Source: Dinoroseobacter sp. (GTDB lineage Bacteria; Pseudomonadota; Alphaproteobacteria; Rhodobacterales; Rhodobacteraceae). From it: a stretch of 64,000 bases of DNA. Shown in pieces: positions 18,446 through 28,389 of this stretch. The notes under the pieces were generated by a model, which searched no databases, was not told the origin of the DNA, and saw only the letters and a program-made list of their open reading frames with translations. The translations under genes and the position numbers were made by a program. Positions within the stretch are counted from its first letter, which is position 1. Every line of letters starts with the position of its first letter. The DNA lies in contig JASJAW010000044.1 in assembly GCA_030066795.1 (NCBI GenBank), positions 1 to 64,000 on the forward strand. The letters run 5' to 3'.

Positions 18446-20053
18446 ATGTTGGACCGTGCCCATAACTCCCCCGACCTGCCGCCCGAGATCGGGCGTCGCC
18501 GCACCTTCGCGATTATCTCGCACCCGGATGCGGGCAAGACGACGCTGACCGAAAAGTTCCTGCTCTATGGGGGCGCGATCCAGATGGCGGGCCAAGTGCG
18601 CGCCAAGGGCGAAGCGCGGCGCACTCGGTCAGACTTTCTGGCGATGGAGAAAGACCGGGGCATCTCGGTCAGCGCCTCGGCAATGTCGTTCGATTACAAA
18701 GACTTTCGCTTCAATCTTGTGGACACACCCGGACACTCGGACTTCTCGGAAGATACCTATCGCACACTGACAGCAGTGGATGCCGCGGTGATGGTGATCG
18801 ATGGCGCGAAAGGCGTGGAAAGCCAGACCCAGAAGCTCTTTGAGGTCTGCCGCCTGCGCGATCTGCCGATCCTGACCTTCTGTAACAAGATGGACCGCGA
18901 GAGCCGGGACACGTTCGACATCATCGACGAGATTCAGGAGAACCTCGCCATTGACGTCACACCAGCAAGCTGGCCTATCGGTGTGGGGCGCGACTTTCTT
19001 GGCTGCTATGACCTTCTGAATGACCGGCTGGAACTGATGGACCGCGCCGACCGCAACAAGGTGGCGGAGAGCATCGCGATTGAGGGTTTGGACGATTCGA
19101 AACTGGCGGAACACGTGCCGGCGGACCTGCTGGAAAAGTTTCTAGAAGAAGTTGAGATGGCGCGCGAACTGCTGCCTGCATTGGATGTGGAAGCTCTGCG
19201 TGACGGCACGCTCACTCCGATCTGGTTTGGTTCTGCCATCAACTCGTTCGGGGTGAAGGAACTGATGGACGGGATCGGCAATTTCGGTCCCGAACCACAA
19301 CCGCAAGCCGCTGAGCCACGCCAGATTTCCCCGGATGAGTCAAAGGTTTCCGGCTTTGTCTTCAAAGTTCAGGCAAATATGGACCCTAAACACCGCGACC
19401 GCGTGGCGTTCGTGCGGTTGTGTTCAGGACACTTCAACCGGGGCATGAAGCTGACCCATGTGCGTTCGAAGAAGCCGATGGCGATTTCCAACCCGGTTCT
19501 GTTTCTGGCTGCCGACCGTGAACTCGCGGAAGAGGCCTGGGCCGGCGACATCATCGGCATCCCGAACCACGGGCAATTGCGGATCGGTGATGCACTGACC
19601 GAGGGTGAGGCGCTTAAAGTCACAGGCATCCCTTCCTTCGCGCCGGAATTGCTGCAATCGGCCCGCGCAGGCGACCCGCTGAAAGCCAAGCACCTGGAAA
19701 AAGCGTTAATGCAATTCGCCGAGGAAGGCGCGGCCAAGGTCTTCAAACCCTCCATCGGCTCGGGCTTCATCGTCGGCGTGGTCGGACAGTTGCAATTCGA
19801 AGTACTCGCCAGCCGGATCGAGTTGGAGTACGGGCTGCCCGTGCGGTTCGAAGCAACGCAGTTTACCTCCGCCCGCTGGGTGTCCGGCCCAAAAGAAGCG
19901 GTCGAAAAAGTCGAGGCTGCCAATAAGCAGCATATTGCCCATGACCATGACGGTGACCCGGTCTTCCTGACCCGTCTGCAATGGGACATAGACCGTATCG
20001 AGCGGGACTACCCGGATGTGAAACTGTCGGCGACTAAGGAAATGATGGTCTAG
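18446..20053 (+). CDS. prfC: Peptide chain release factor 3
   Basis: This 535-residue GTPase frees RF1 and RF2 from the ribosome after termination. Its GTP-binding motifs are SHPDAGKTTL (about residues 27-36), DTPGHSDF and NKMDRE, and the switch region includes MEKDRGISVS. The class II release factor domains II-III follow, with HRDRVAFVRLCSG and a C-terminal VGVVGQLQFEVL block. ATG 18446 is chosen over ATG 18410 because the conserved family start begins near it. It is a single-gene unit. Confidence 0.95.
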   Translation: MLDRAHNSPDLPPEIGRRRTFAIISHPDAGKTTLTEKFLLYGGAIQMAGQVRAKGEARRTRSDFLAMEKDRGISVSASAMSFDYKDFRFNLVDTPGHSDFSEDTYRTLTAVDAAVMVIDGAKGVESQTQKLFEVCRLRDLPILTFCNKMDRESRDTFDIIDEIQENLAIDVTPASWPIGVGRDFLGCYDLLNDRLELMDRADRNKVAESIAIEGLDDSKLAEHVPADLLEKFLEEVEMARELLPALDVEALRDGTLTPIWFGSAINSFGVKELMDGIGNFGPEPQPQAAEPRQISPDESKVSGFVFKVQANMDPKHRDRVAFVRLCSGHFNRGMKLTHVRSKKPMAISNPVLFLAADRELAEEAWAGDIIGIPNHGQLRIGDALTEGEALKVTGIPSFAPELLQSARAGDPLKAKHLEKALMQFAEEGAAKVFKPSIGSGFIVGVVGQLQFEVLASRIELEYGLPVRFEATQFTSARWVSGPKEAVEKVEAANKQHIAHDHDGDPVFLTRLQWDIDRIERDYPDVKLSATKEMMV

Positions 20054-20089
20054 GGTCGTAGTCGCCACACTCAGTTTCCTATTGGACCA

Positions 20090-20117
20090 CGCGGCTCAAA
20101 CTACACCTTCAGCCGCG
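20090..20117 (+). terminator. Possible hairpin after prfC
   Basis: CGCGGCT (20090-20096) and AGCCGCG (20111-20117) make a 7-bp stem with a 14-base loop, 37 bp after the prfC stop. There is no T-run and the loop is long, so terminator function is uncertain. Confidence 0.3.
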
Positions 20118-20172
20118 CACCATTTGACCTCAGCCCATCTGTCCGCTATGTCCCTGTCCAACCCATCCGGGG

Positions 20173-20181
20173 TTATCCACA
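20173..20181 (+). promoter_or_regulatory. DnaA box (perfect consensus) upstream of a DEAD-box helicase gene
   Basis: TTATCCACA lies 65 bp before the ATG of the DEAD-box helicase, in a 192-bp intergenic region that otherwise shows no clear element. The flanking bases (GG before, CG after) are compatible with a strong DnaA site. As at dnaB, DnaA-linked control of the downstream gene is a possibility only. Confidence 0.5.
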
Positions 20182-20245
20182 CGCGGGGCGTCAGGATATC
20201 GCGTCCCATTCATTCCACGGCAAGCTGCCGTCAACCGGGACGTAC

Positions 20246-21661
20246 ATGACGAAATTCTCTGATCTGAACCTCGATCCGAAGGTTCTCAAGGCTATAGCCG
20301 AAGCAGGCTATGAAACCCCCACGCCTATTCAGGCAGGTGCAATTCCCCCGGCGCTCGAAGGCCGCGACGTGCTGGGAATCGCCCAGACTGGGACCGGGAA
20401 AACCGCAAGTTTCACCCTTCCGACAATCACAATGCTGCGTAAAGGTCGGGCCCGGGCGCGGATGCCGCGCTCGCTCGTCTTGTGCCCGACGCGTGAGTTG
20501 GCAGCGCAGGTTGCGGAAAACTTCGACATCTATGCCAAACACACGAAACTGACCAAGGCGCTTTTGATCGGCGGGGTCAGCTTCAAGGAGCAGGACGCGC
20601 TGATCGACCGGGGCGTCGACGTTCTGATCGCCACACCGGGTCGCCTGCTCGACCACTTCGAACGCGGCAAGCTTTTGCTGACCGGTGTGCAGATCATGGT
20701 CGTCGACGAGGCCGACCGGATGCTCGATATGGGCTTCATCCCGGATATCGAAAAGATCTTCCAGTTAACGCCGTTCACCCGGCAGACGCTGTTCTTCTCG
20801 GCCACGATGGCACCGGAGATTGAACGGATCACCAACACTTTCCTCTCCGCACCCGCACGGATCGAAGTGGCGCGCCAATCCACAACGTCCGACACGATCA
20901 CGCAAGGCTTGGCCTATTTCAAACCGTCCCGCCGCGACCGCGCCACCCAGTTCAAGGAAAAGCGCAACATGTTGCGCGCCCTGATCGAGCGCGAGGGCGA
21001 GGGATGCTCCAACGCGATCATCTTCTGCAACCGGAAAATGGACGTCGATGTTGTGGCCAAGTCGCTTGAAAAGCACGGCTACAATGCTGCGCCTATCCAT
21101 GGCGACCTGGACCAGAGTCAGCGGATGCGTACGCTTGACGGCTTCCGCGATGGGTCGATCCGTTTCCTCGTGGCCTCTGACGTTGCTGCACGCGGACTGG
21201 ACATTCCCAATGTAAGCCACGTGTTCAACTTCGACGTGCCCAGCCACTCAGAAGACTATGTGCACCGTATCGGTCGTACGGGCCGAGCGGGCCGAAAAGG
21301 CACCGCGTTTACGATCGCAGTACCGGCGGATGACAAGCTGCTGGCTGGTGTCGAAGGGCTGATCCAGAAGGATATCCCGCGCGTAGAATTGCCAGAGGTC
21401 GAGGCCCCTGCCCCTGAGAAGCGCAGCCGTCGCCGCAAATCGGACGCCCCTCAAGACGCTCCGGCGAAAGACGCTGCAGAAACTCAGGTCGCGGCAGAAA
21501 CCGCGCCCGCCAACGATGACAAACCCGCCAAGCGCCCGCGGCGCGAGCGCGGCGGACGTGGTCGTGGACGTGACCGGGACAATGGCCCACAGCCGATTGG
21601 GCTTGGCGATCACGTACCCGGGTTCATCGCGCTGAGCTTCGACGACCGGATGGCGAGCTGA
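20246..21661 (+). CDS. DEAD-box RNA helicase, RhlE-like
   Basis: This 471-residue ATP-dependent RNA helicase has all core motifs: Q-motif region TPIQAGAIP, Walker A AQTGTGKTASF (about residues 46-56), VVDEADRMLD carrying DEAD, SAT within FFSATMAPE, and the helicase C-terminal ARGLDIP and HRIGRTGR. The last 90 residues are a basic Arg/Gly/Lys-rich tail (RRERGGRGRGRDRDN), typical of RhlE-type proteins that act in RNA decay or ribosome assembly and bind RNA loosely. The stop abuts a broken gene downstream. Confidence 0.93.
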   Translation: MTKFSDLNLDPKVLKAIAEAGYETPTPIQAGAIPPALEGRDVLGIAQTGTGKTASFTLPTITMLRKGRARARMPRSLVLCPTRELAAQVAENFDIYAKHTKLTKALLIGGVSFKEQDALIDRGVDVLIATPGRLLDHFERGKLLLTGVQIMVVDEADRMLDMGFIPDIEKIFQLTPFTRQTLFFSATMAPEIERITNTFLSAPARIEVARQSTTSDTITQGLAYFKPSRRDRATQFKEKRNMLRALIEREGEGCSNAIIFCNRKMDVDVVAKSLEKHGYNAAPIHGDLDQSQRMRTLDGFRDGSIRFLVASDVAARGLDIPNVSHVFNFDVPSHSEDYVHRIGRTGRAGRKGTAFTIAVPADDKLLAGVEGLIQKDIPRVELPEVEAPAPEKRSRRRKSDAPQDAPAKDAAETQVAAETAPANDDKPAKRPRRERGGRGRGRDRDNGPQPIGLGDHVPGFIALSFDDRMAS

Positions 21662-22147
21662 CCCGAAAACTCGCTGAGCCTGGAACGGCAGCCTTCGTCG
21701 CCTCGAACGAGAGGCGCTCAAAAACCCATGAACTTGCGCAATCGGTTATCGAGTCCGGCGCGGCCGTGATCATGGCTGGCAGTGAACGGTTCCTGCTGTC
21801 GGAAGGCATGGAAAGCCGGTCATGGCGGCCGAAAGCGATGCCGGCGGTCAGTAGGTGGTCTCGGGTTGGTCCGCAGACGAGACCGGAGGCGCGGTTGCAG
21901 TCCCCACCCGCGGTGATGGGATCCTGTCAGTCAGCAGGATCAGTTCGGCGACGCGTTTGTCTCTGCACCCGACAAGAACGGTGTCGAGCACCCGTCCTGG
22001 ATTGCCTGGATGGGCTATGAAGACGTGGCGGGTGGCATTCTTGTCCGGTCGGCAGGCCTAAATGCCGAAATGCTCGAGCCGCTGATGTACATCGCCGAGG
22101 TCCACTCAATCATGTCCGAGACGCTCTTCTCGTCTCGCACGCAGTAA
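21662..22147 (+). pseudogene. Broken fragment of an alkaline phosphatase-like gene
   Basis: Three stretches in three different frames keep the order of one protein. From 21661 (frame 1) it reads GTAAFVASNERRSK and then SGAAVIMAGSERFLLSEG, like the TPAAFxA...GGGxxxFLP part of bacterial alkaline phosphatases. From 21855 (frame 3) it reads GWSADETGGAVAVPTRGDG, like the family's TADHETGGLA metal site with the His lost. From 21935 to a TAA at 22147 (frame 2) it reads GYEDVAGGILVRSAGLNAEM to the end. The N-terminal third with the catalytic Ser is missing. It abuts the helicase stop, so a deletion joined the two. Family assignment is from memory of motifs. Confidence 0.58.
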
Positions 22148-22160
22148 ACCCGAACTTCGT

Positions 22161-22178
22161 GGGGCGCGTTGGCGCCCC
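22161..22178. terminator. Hairpin between the broken gene and rnj (convergent)
   Basis: GGGGCGC and GCGCCCC form a perfect 7-bp stem with a GTTG loop, five bases beyond the rnj stop and 14 after the fragment's stop. No T-run on either side. It could end transcripts from either direction. Confidence 0.45.
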
Positions 22179-22183
22179 GCCAC

Positions 22184-23857
22184 CTACTCGGCGACGAGCC
22201 GCGAAATGAGCACCGTCACTTCCGGCCGCTTGCCAATCTCGGATTGGCAGAGATGCCGAACCACGCGTTTAACTTCCTCTTCCAAACGTCCGTCATCGTT
22301 AACGGTTTTGCGCTCAGCACGCGCCAGAAACTGGCCGACGTCGTACTCGATCAACTCCTGAAGATCGCTGCGCGACGCACCGCGCTCTGGCAAGCCGCGC
22401 AGTTCCGCCCAGGCGTCCTCCAGAGGCTCATCCCCCTCGTCGATAATAATAGCAACCACCACATGTCCGTTGAGCGCCAAACGAATGCGGTCGCGGATCA
22501 CGCCGTCGAAGGCACCGACAAGGGCCGCACCATCCAGATAAGTGCGCCCGGTTTCGACGTAGTCGGTGACGCCCGGGTTGTTCCCGCTTAGCGTCACCAC
22601 CGAACCGTTCGGCGCGACAATACCGGTGCGCCCGCCCCCTTCAGCCAGCTTGGCGTGAGCACGCAGGTGGCGATGCTCGCCATGCATGGGCAGCACCATC
22701 TGTGGGTTCAGTATCTTGTGCACTTCCAGCAGGTCAGGCCGGTTCGCGTGGCCGGAGACGTGATAACGCCCGCCTTCCTCATCCACGATATCCACGCCCT
22801 TCTCGGACAGCGCGTTCATGATCCCCGCGACGGCTTTTTCATTTCCCGGAATGGTCTTGGAGGAGAAGAGAAACATATCCCCCTCTCCGATCTCAAATCC
22901 GAGGTATTTGCCGCGCGCCAGTTGCGCGGAGGCCGCGCGACGCTCGCCCTGGCTCCCCGTAACGATCAGCATGACATTCTCGCGCGGGATGTCGGCGGCT
23001 GCCTCAGGTGCAACCGTGGACGGGAAATCCGTCAGCACGCCAGACTCGACGCCCGCCGTCACCATGCGCTTCATAGCGCGACCCAGCAACACCACAGAGC
23101 GGCCCGCATCGCGCCCGGCTTCCGCCAGCGACTTCAGGCGCGCGATGTTTGACGCGAAGGTCGTGGCGACGACCATCCCCTTCGCCTCGGCCACCAAAGG
23201 CTTGAGTTCCGGGGCAATATCGCTTTCGGACCGGCCCGGCTTGGGTGAAAACACATTCGTCGAGTCACAAACGAGCGCCAGCACCCCGTCCTTGCCGACA
23301 CTGCCCCAGAGGTCCGGGTCCCACGCCTCGCCCACAATCGGGTTCGGGTCGAGCTTGAAGTCTCCGGAATGAACGATCCGGCCAGCGGGCGTGTCGATGA
23401 CTAGGGCCGCTGCTTCGGGGATAGAGTGTGAGACCGGTAAGAAGCCAACCGTGAAGGGGCCAACCGTCACTGTATCCGGCCACGTTCCCGCGATCTGCAC
23501 CGCTTCAGGGTCCTGACCTTTTTCTTCCAGCTTGCGCGCGGCGATATTGGCGGTGAAGGGCCGTGCATAGATCGGGGCCTTCAAGCGGGAGTAATGGATC
23601 CCGACCCCTCCCACGTGATCTTCGTGGGCGTGGGTGACGAAGACCGCCTCCAGCTGGTCGGCGCGCTCCTCCAGCCATGAAATATCTGCGGTGATCAGAT
23701 CGACACCGGGTGTGCTGTCCATATCCGGAAAGGCCACGCCCAGATCGACAAGAATCAAGCGCTCCCGCCCCTCTTCGCCATAGCCATAGACATAGGCGTT
23801 CATGCCGATTTCCCCGGCCCCGCCGAGGGGCAGGTAAATCAGTCTTTCACTGCTCAT
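22184..23857 (-). CDS. rnj: Ribonuclease J
   Basis: This 557-residue metallo-beta-lactamase-fold RNase acts in mRNA decay and rRNA maturation as an exo- and endonuclease. The zinc motif is THAHEDHVGG (about residues 74-83), followed by later metal ligands in HSIPEAA, HSGDFKLDPNP and a C-terminal HVSGHANRPDL stretch. PLGGAGEIGMN near residue 10 is a family marker. Its start overlaps the coaX stop by four bases. The run nuoN-birA-coaX-rnj is a known alphaproteobacterial order. Confidence 0.95.
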   Translation of the reverse strand: MSSERLIYLPLGGAGEIGMNAYVYGYGEEGRERLILVDLGVAFPDMDSTPGVDLITADISWLEERADQLEAVFVTHAHEDHVGGVGIHYSRLKAPIYARPFTANIAARKLEEKGQDPEAVQIAGTWPDTVTVGPFTVGFLPVSHSIPEAAALVIDTPAGRIVHSGDFKLDPNPIVGEAWDPDLWGSVGKDGVLALVCDSTNVFSPKPGRSESDIAPELKPLVAEAKGMVVATTFASNIARLKSLAEAGRDAGRSVVLLGRAMKRMVTAGVESGVLTDFPSTVAPEAAADIPRENVMLIVTGSQGERRAASAQLARGKYLGFEIGEGDMFLFSSKTIPGNEKAVAGIMNALSEKGVDIVDEEGGRYHVSGHANRPDLLEVHKILNPQMVLPMHGEHRHLRAHAKLAEGGGRTGIVAPNGSVVTLSGNNPGVTDYVETGRTYLDGAALVGAFDGVIRDRIRLALNGHVVVAIIIDEGDEPLEDAWAELRGLPERGASRSDLQELIEYDVGQFLARAERKTVNDDGRLEEEVKRVVRHLCQSEIGKRPEVTVLISRLVAE

Positions 23858-24627
23858 GCGGTTTCCTTGTTATACGCATGGATCACCGTCAGCCCATGCA
23901 TCGTCAGGTCGTCTTCGACCTCGTCAAATAGTTCTTCAGTGTCGGCAAACAACGGGGCAAGCCCTCCGGTGCCAATGATTTTCATCTCGCGTCCGCGCTC
24001 ACCCTTGATCCGCGCGCAGCATTCCTTCACGACGCCAACATACCCCCAGAAGACGCCCGACTGCATACAAGCCACTGTGTTGGTTCCGACCACACGTTGT
24101 GGTTTAGAGATGTCCACATGAGGCAGCGCCGCTGCCGCCGAATGCAACGCCTCAAGGCTCAGGTTTACGCCGGGAGCGATAAGCCCGCCGACATAGGCGC
24201 CATCATAATCGACCACGTCAAACGTCGTGGCGGTGCCGAAGTCAACGACGATCAGATTGCCACCGAACCGATCATATGCCCCCGCGGTGTTGACCAAACG
24301 GTCCGGTCCGACCTGAGTGCCTTCGTCAACGCGTGGTTCATGCGGCAGCGAACATTCAGGCTTACCAACCACCAGCGGGCGGCATCCGAAAAAGCGATCC
24401 GCAAATACGCGCAGGTTGAACACCACCCGAGGCACGGTCGACGAGATGATGACATCGGTAATATCCGGGTCGATCCCATAGTGGTTCAGCAAAGTCGAGA
24501 ACCACGTGAAATAGGCATCCGCCGTACGCGCATGATGCGTGGAGGTCCGCATAGTGCAGATGAACTCCGACCCATTCCAGATCGAAAACACGGTATTGGT
24601 GTTGCCGCAGTCGATGGCGAGAAGCAT
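23854..24627 (-). CDS. coaX: Type III pantothenate kinase
   Basis: This 257-residue kinase makes 4'-phosphopantothenate, the first step of coenzyme A synthesis. The phosphate loop is AIDCGNTNTVFS (about residues 4-15), and GPDRLVNTAGAYDRF and VVDFGTATTFDVV are the pantothenate-site and adenosine motifs of the CoaX/ASKHA class. It is 16 bp downstream of birA and overlaps rnj by four bases. The type III kinase resists CoA feedback, as known for the family. Confidence 0.94.
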   Translation of the reverse strand: MLLAIDCGNTNTVFSIWNGSEFICTMRTSTHHARTADAYFTWFSTLLNHYGIDPDITDVIISSTVPRVVFNLRVFADRFFGCRPLVVGKPECSLPHEPRVDEGTQVGPDRLVNTAGAYDRFGGNLIVVDFGTATTFDVVDYDGAYVGGLIAPGVNLSLEALHSAAAALPHVDISKPQRVVGTNTVACMQSGVFWGYVGVVKECCARIKGERGREMKIIGTGGLAPLFADTEELFDEVEDDLTMHGLTVIHAYNKETA

Positions 24628-24643
24628 GGGGGCGTGCTCCGGC

Positions 24644-25402
24644 TCAGAAAAAAACGTCGGCCGCGGGAAGTGTTACGCGACCGTTTGCTGTCTTTAAGAC
24701 AAGCGCGCCCTCTTCGTCCACCGTCTCGAACGTACCGTAATGCTCCTCTGTCATCGTGCGGGCAAGTATCGGCTCGCCAAGTCGGGCTGCACAAGCGAGC
24801 CAGGCCTCACGGATCGGCGCAAATCCGAAAGTAGTGAACTGCGCCTCCCGCGCTGCGTAAGATGGCGCCAGAAGGTCGAGGAACTCTTCCGGATTAACAC
24901 GTAAGCCGGTCTCGCCGTGCAAGGAAACCGGTGGCAACGCAGCTGCTTCGACCTCCGACATCGGAGGGGCGGCGATCAGGTTCACGCCGATCCCTATCGC
25001 CATATGGCTGACGGTGCCGCCCGTTCCGGTACTTTCCAGCAGGATACCAGCGACCTTGCCGCCATTCAGCAGCACATCATTTGGCCATTTCAGCGAGAAA
25101 GCCTCGGGACGTCCGCTTGCCAACACAAACGCGTCGCGCAAGGCCAGTGCTGCAACAAACGACCGGAGCGCTACACGTTCGGCTGGCTCAGACGGACGCA
25201 TAACCAGCGTCGCTGCAAAGTTGCCCGGAGGGTTTGCCCACGCCCGCCCCCGACGCCCGCGCGCGGCGGTCTGGTGCAGACCCAGTATCCAGGTCGGACC
25301 CGCTAGCGTGTGCGCTATCCGCGCAGCCTCGGCGTTGGTGCTGTCGACTTCCGCCAGCACCCGCTTTTCAATGTTTGCAGGCCAGCTCAGATCAGTTGAC
25401 AA
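24644..25402 (-). CDS. birA: Biotin--[acetyl-CoA-carboxylase] ligase (no DNA-binding domain)
   Basis: This ligase attaches biotin to carboxylases. The biotinyl-AMP loop is [13 protein letters not shown] (about residues 49-61), and [19 protein letters not shown] with its catalytic Lys follows near 105-123. The protein lacks the N-terminal helix-turn-helix of E. coli BirA, so it should not be a repressor. The only start upstream of the conserved region outside nuoN is TTG at 25402 (252 residues), overlapping the nuoN stop by 11 bases; GGCGG precedes it. Its clients here include the mccA product. Confidence 0.85.
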   Translation of the reverse strand: MSTDLSWPANIEKRVLAEVDSTNAEAARIAHTLAGPTWILGLHQTAARGRRGRAWANPPGNFAATLVMRPSEPAERVALRSFVAALALRDAFVLASGRPEAFSLKWPNDVLLNGGKVAGILLESTGTGGTVSHMAIGIGVNLIAAPPMSEVEAAALPPVSLHGETGLRVNPEEFLDLLAPSYAAREAQFTTFGFAPIREAWLACAARLGEPILARTMTEEHYGTFETVDEEGALVLKTANGRVTLPAADVFF

Positions 25403-26831
25403 GCGCTTCCGCCGCCGCCAGTGCCGAGCCTTCCACCCCGAAGAAACCGGCCACACCGACCAGCATAATCACGGCCGAAGCCATCAGGAAAGCGTATTGT
25501 ACGGGTGGCATTTTCGCCTCCAGCGCCTCGGTCTCTTCGCCGAAATACATGTAGTAGACGATCCGCAGGTAGTAGAACGCCCCGATCGCCGACGCGATCA
25601 CGCCTGCCACCGCCAGCCAGACCAAGCCAGCATCCACAGCAGCGAGCAGCACACCGAATTTCGCAAAGAATCCAACCAGCGGCGGGATTCCTGCGAGGCT
25701 GAACATCAGAATCAGCAGCGCAAGCGCCTTGCCCGGCTCGCGGGAGGAGAATTGGTTCAACGCCGAGATGGAGGTGACGGACTGCCCATCCCGCTCCATA
25801 CATAGAATGAAGGCGAAGGTACCAATGTTCATGGTCACGTATATTGCCATGTAGATCAGCATCGACTGCACACCCTCGACCGTGCCAGCGGCAAGTCCCA
25901 TGAGAGCGTACCCCATATGTGCGATCGAAGAATACGCCATCAGGCGCTTGATGTCGGTCTGACCAATCGCAGCGATGGCCCCGAGAAACATCGATACCAC
26001 AGACAGGAAGGCGATGATCTGCTGCCAGTCGCTGACGACATTTCCGAAGGCGTCGAAAACCACGCGCGCAAACAGACACATCGCGGCGACTTTCGGTGCC
26101 GTCGCAAAGAAGGCCGTGACCGGTGTGGGCGAGCCTTCATACACGTCCGGCGTCCACATGTGGAACGGGGCGGCTGAGACCTTGAAGGCCAGACCCGCCA
26201 TGACAAAAACCAGACCGAAGAGAAGCCCAAGCGACAGATCACCTTCGGACGCCGCACCGATTATGCCGGAAAAGAGCGTCGTGCCCGAATAGCCATAGAC
26301 CAGCGACGCTCCATAGAGCAGAAGGCCCGAGCTGAGCGCGCCCAGCACGAAATACTTGAGCCCAGCCTCGGTCGAGCGCGTGTTATCGCGGTGCATCGCA
26401 GCAATCACGTAAAGCGCAAGCGATTGCAGCTCCAGCCCCATGTAGAGCGCGATGAGATCCCCCGAGGAGACCATCATCATCATGCCGACGGCCGCAAGGC
26501 TGACCAGAACAGGGTATTCAAACTTCAGGATGCCAATCTTTGCGAGGTAATCCTGGCTCATAAGCAGCACTGCGGCCGCCGCCACCAGAATGGTGATCTT
26601 GGCGAAGCGGGAAAAGCTGTCGTCGATAAACATTCCGCCGAACGCCATCGTGGTGCCCTGCCCGTTCAACCCAATCCAGAGCGCCAGCGCTATGAAGATA
26701 CCCGACGTTGCCCAGACCAGCATCGGCGCAGTCCGGTCTTTGCCCGTCCAGACACCGAACATCAGCGCCGCCATCGCGTAGAGGGCCAGCACGATCTCGG
26801 GCAGGAGTGTGAAAAGGTCTTGCGCGATCAT
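25392..26831 (-). CDS. nuoN: NADH-quinone oxidoreductase subunit N
   Basis: This 479-residue antiporter-like proton-pumping subunit of complex I has about 14 membrane segments and a Mrp-antiporter core. The lysine-containing [17 protein letters not shown] block (about residues 210-226) and [14 protein letters not shown] (about 290-303) are typical. ATG 26831 is chosen because GGAGGG lies seven bases upstream; an in-frame ATG at 26861 sits inside the intergenic/nuoM region. It ends the run of complex I genes and is followed by birA. Confidence 0.96.
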   Translation of the reverse strand: MIAQDLFTLLPEIVLALYAMAALMFGVWTGKDRTAPMLVWATSGIFIALALWIGLNGQGTTMAFGGMFIDDSFSRFAKITILVAAAAVLLMSQDYLAKIGILKFEYPVLVSLAAVGMMMMVSSGDLIALYMGLELQSLALYVIAAMHRDNTRSTEAGLKYFVLGALSSGLLLYGASLVYGYSGTTLFSGIIGAASEGDLSLGLLFGLVFVMAGLAFKVSAAPFHMWTPDVYEGSPTPVTAFFATAPKVAAMCLFARVVFDAFGNVVSDWQQIIAFLSVVSMFLGAIAAIGQTDIKRLMAYSSIAHMGYALMGLAAGTVEGVQSMLIYMAIYVTMNIGTFAFILCMERDGQSVTSISALNQFSSREPGKALALLILMFSLAGIPPLVGFFAKFGVLLAAVDAGLVWLAVAGVIASAIGAFYYLRIVYYMYFGEETEALEAKMPPVQYAFLMASAVIMLVGVAGFFGVEGSALAAAEALVN

Positions 26832-26835
26832 GGGA

Positions 26836-28389
26836 TCACCCTCCATGTCCGGTGGCCGCATGCATGGTATCCGGCACGAAGGCCTCCACGGCAGCGGAAT
26901 ACTGGGTCAGCAGATCGGCCACGGACGGGCCGATGATGTCGGTCACGAGGCTCGGATACACCCCCAGCAGAATGGTCATTGCGACAAGCGGTGCGAACAG
27001 CGCCCGCTCGCGCGGGGTGATGTCGCTGATAGTTTTCAGGCTTTCTTTGATCAGGTCCCCAAAGACCACACGCCGATAAAGCCAGAGCGCATAACCCGCC
27101 GACAGGATCACGCCCGAGGTGGCCACCAGAGCCACCAGCGTGTTGGCCTGGAAGATGCCAACCAGCGTCAGGAATTCCCCGATGAAGCCCGACGTGCCCG
27201 GCAGCCCCACATTGGCCATCGTGAAGAGCATAAAGATTAGCGCGTAGGCTGGCATCCGGTTGACCAGACCGCCATAGGCGTCGATCTCGCGCGTGTGCAT
27301 CCGGTCGTAGATCACACCGACGCAAAGGAAGAGTGCTCCGGAAATGAACCCGTGGCTGAGCATCTGGAAGATTGCGCCGTCAACGCCCTGTTGGTTGGCA
27401 GCGAAGATGCCCATCGTCACGTAACCCATATGGGCGACAGAGGAATACGCGATCAGTTTCTTCATATCCTCCTGCACCAGCGCCACGAGCGAGGTGTAAA
27501 CGATCGCAATCGCTGACATCCAAAACACCAGCGGGGCGAGGATGTCAGAAGCCACAGGGAACATCGGCAGGCTGAACCGCAGGAAGCCGTAGCCGCCCAT
27601 CTTCAGAAGGATCGCGGCCAGCACAACCGAGCCGGCCGTCGGGGCCTGCACATGCGCATCCGGCAACCAGGTGTGCACCGGCCACATCGGCATTTTCACC
27701 GCAAACGATGCAAAGAACGCGAGCCACAAAAGGACCTGAAGTCCGCCGATGATGTGGAAACCAAAGAGCTCGATCGTACCAGTGGAGAACTGGTGGTTCA
27801 GAAGTGTCGGGATATCGGTCGTCCCGGCATCCACATACATCGCGATCATCGCAACCAGCATCAGGAGCGAGCCCAGCAGCGTGTAAAGAAAGAATTTGAA
27901 TGCCGCGTAGATCCGGTTCGCTCCGCCCCAGATGCCGATGATCAGGAACATCGGGATCAGACCGGCCTCGAAGAACAGATAGAACAGCACCATGTCGAGC
28001 GCGCAGAACACGCCGAGCATCAGCGTTTCCAGCACAAGGAAGGCAATCATGTAGTCCTTAACCCGATGCTCCACCGTCCAGCAGGCCCCGATGGTGATCG
28101 GCATCAGGAAGGTGGTCAGCAAGACGAACAGGACAGAGATCCCGTCGACCCCCATCTTATAGGTCAGACCGAACACCCATGGGCTTTCCTCGACGAACTG
28201 GAAGCCGGTGTTCGCGGGATCGAATTCAAAGAGAAGGATCAGCGACAGCAGGAACGTGGCCGAGGTCGCAATCAGCGCGAGCCATTTGGCGTTGCGTTGT
28301 GCCGCTTCATCATCACCGCGCAGAAAGACCGCGAGGATCAATGCCGCAAGCGCAGGCGTGAAGGTGATGATGGAAAGGAGGTTGTCCAT
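26836..28389 (-). CDS. nuoM: NADH-quinone oxidoreductase subunit M
   Basis: This 517-residue membrane subunit is the second antiporter-like proton channel. The lysine/histidine region [16 protein letters not shown] (about residues 233-248) and [16 protein letters not shown] are diagnostic. The glutamate in the fifth helix lies in [16 protein letters not shown]. The start overlaps the nuoL stop by one base (TAATG). The length is usual. Confidence 0.97.
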   Translation of the reverse strand: MDNLLSIITFTPALAALILAVFLRGDDEAAQRNAKWLALIATSATFLLSLILLFEFDPANTGFQFVEESPWVFGLTYKMGVDGISVLFVLLTTFLMPITIGACWTVEHRVKDYMIAFLVLETLMLGVFCALDMVLFYLFFEAGLIPMFLIIGIWGGANRIYAAFKFFLYTLLGSLLMLVAMIAMYVDAGTTDIPTLLNHQFSTGTIELFGFHIIGGLQVLLWLAFFASFAVKMPMWPVHTWLPDAHVQAPTAGSVVLAAILLKMGGYGFLRFSLPMFPVASDILAPLVFWMSAIAIVYTSLVALVQEDMKKLIAYSSVAHMGYVTMGIFAANQQGVDGAIFQMLSHGFISGALFLCVGVIYDRMHTREIDAYGGLVNRMPAYALIFMLFTMANVGLPGTSGFIGEFLTLVGIFQANTLVALVATSGVILSAGYALWLYRRVVFGDLIKESLKTISDITPRERALFAPLVAMTILLGVYPSLVTDIIGPSVADLLTQYSAAVEAFVPDTMHAATGHGG

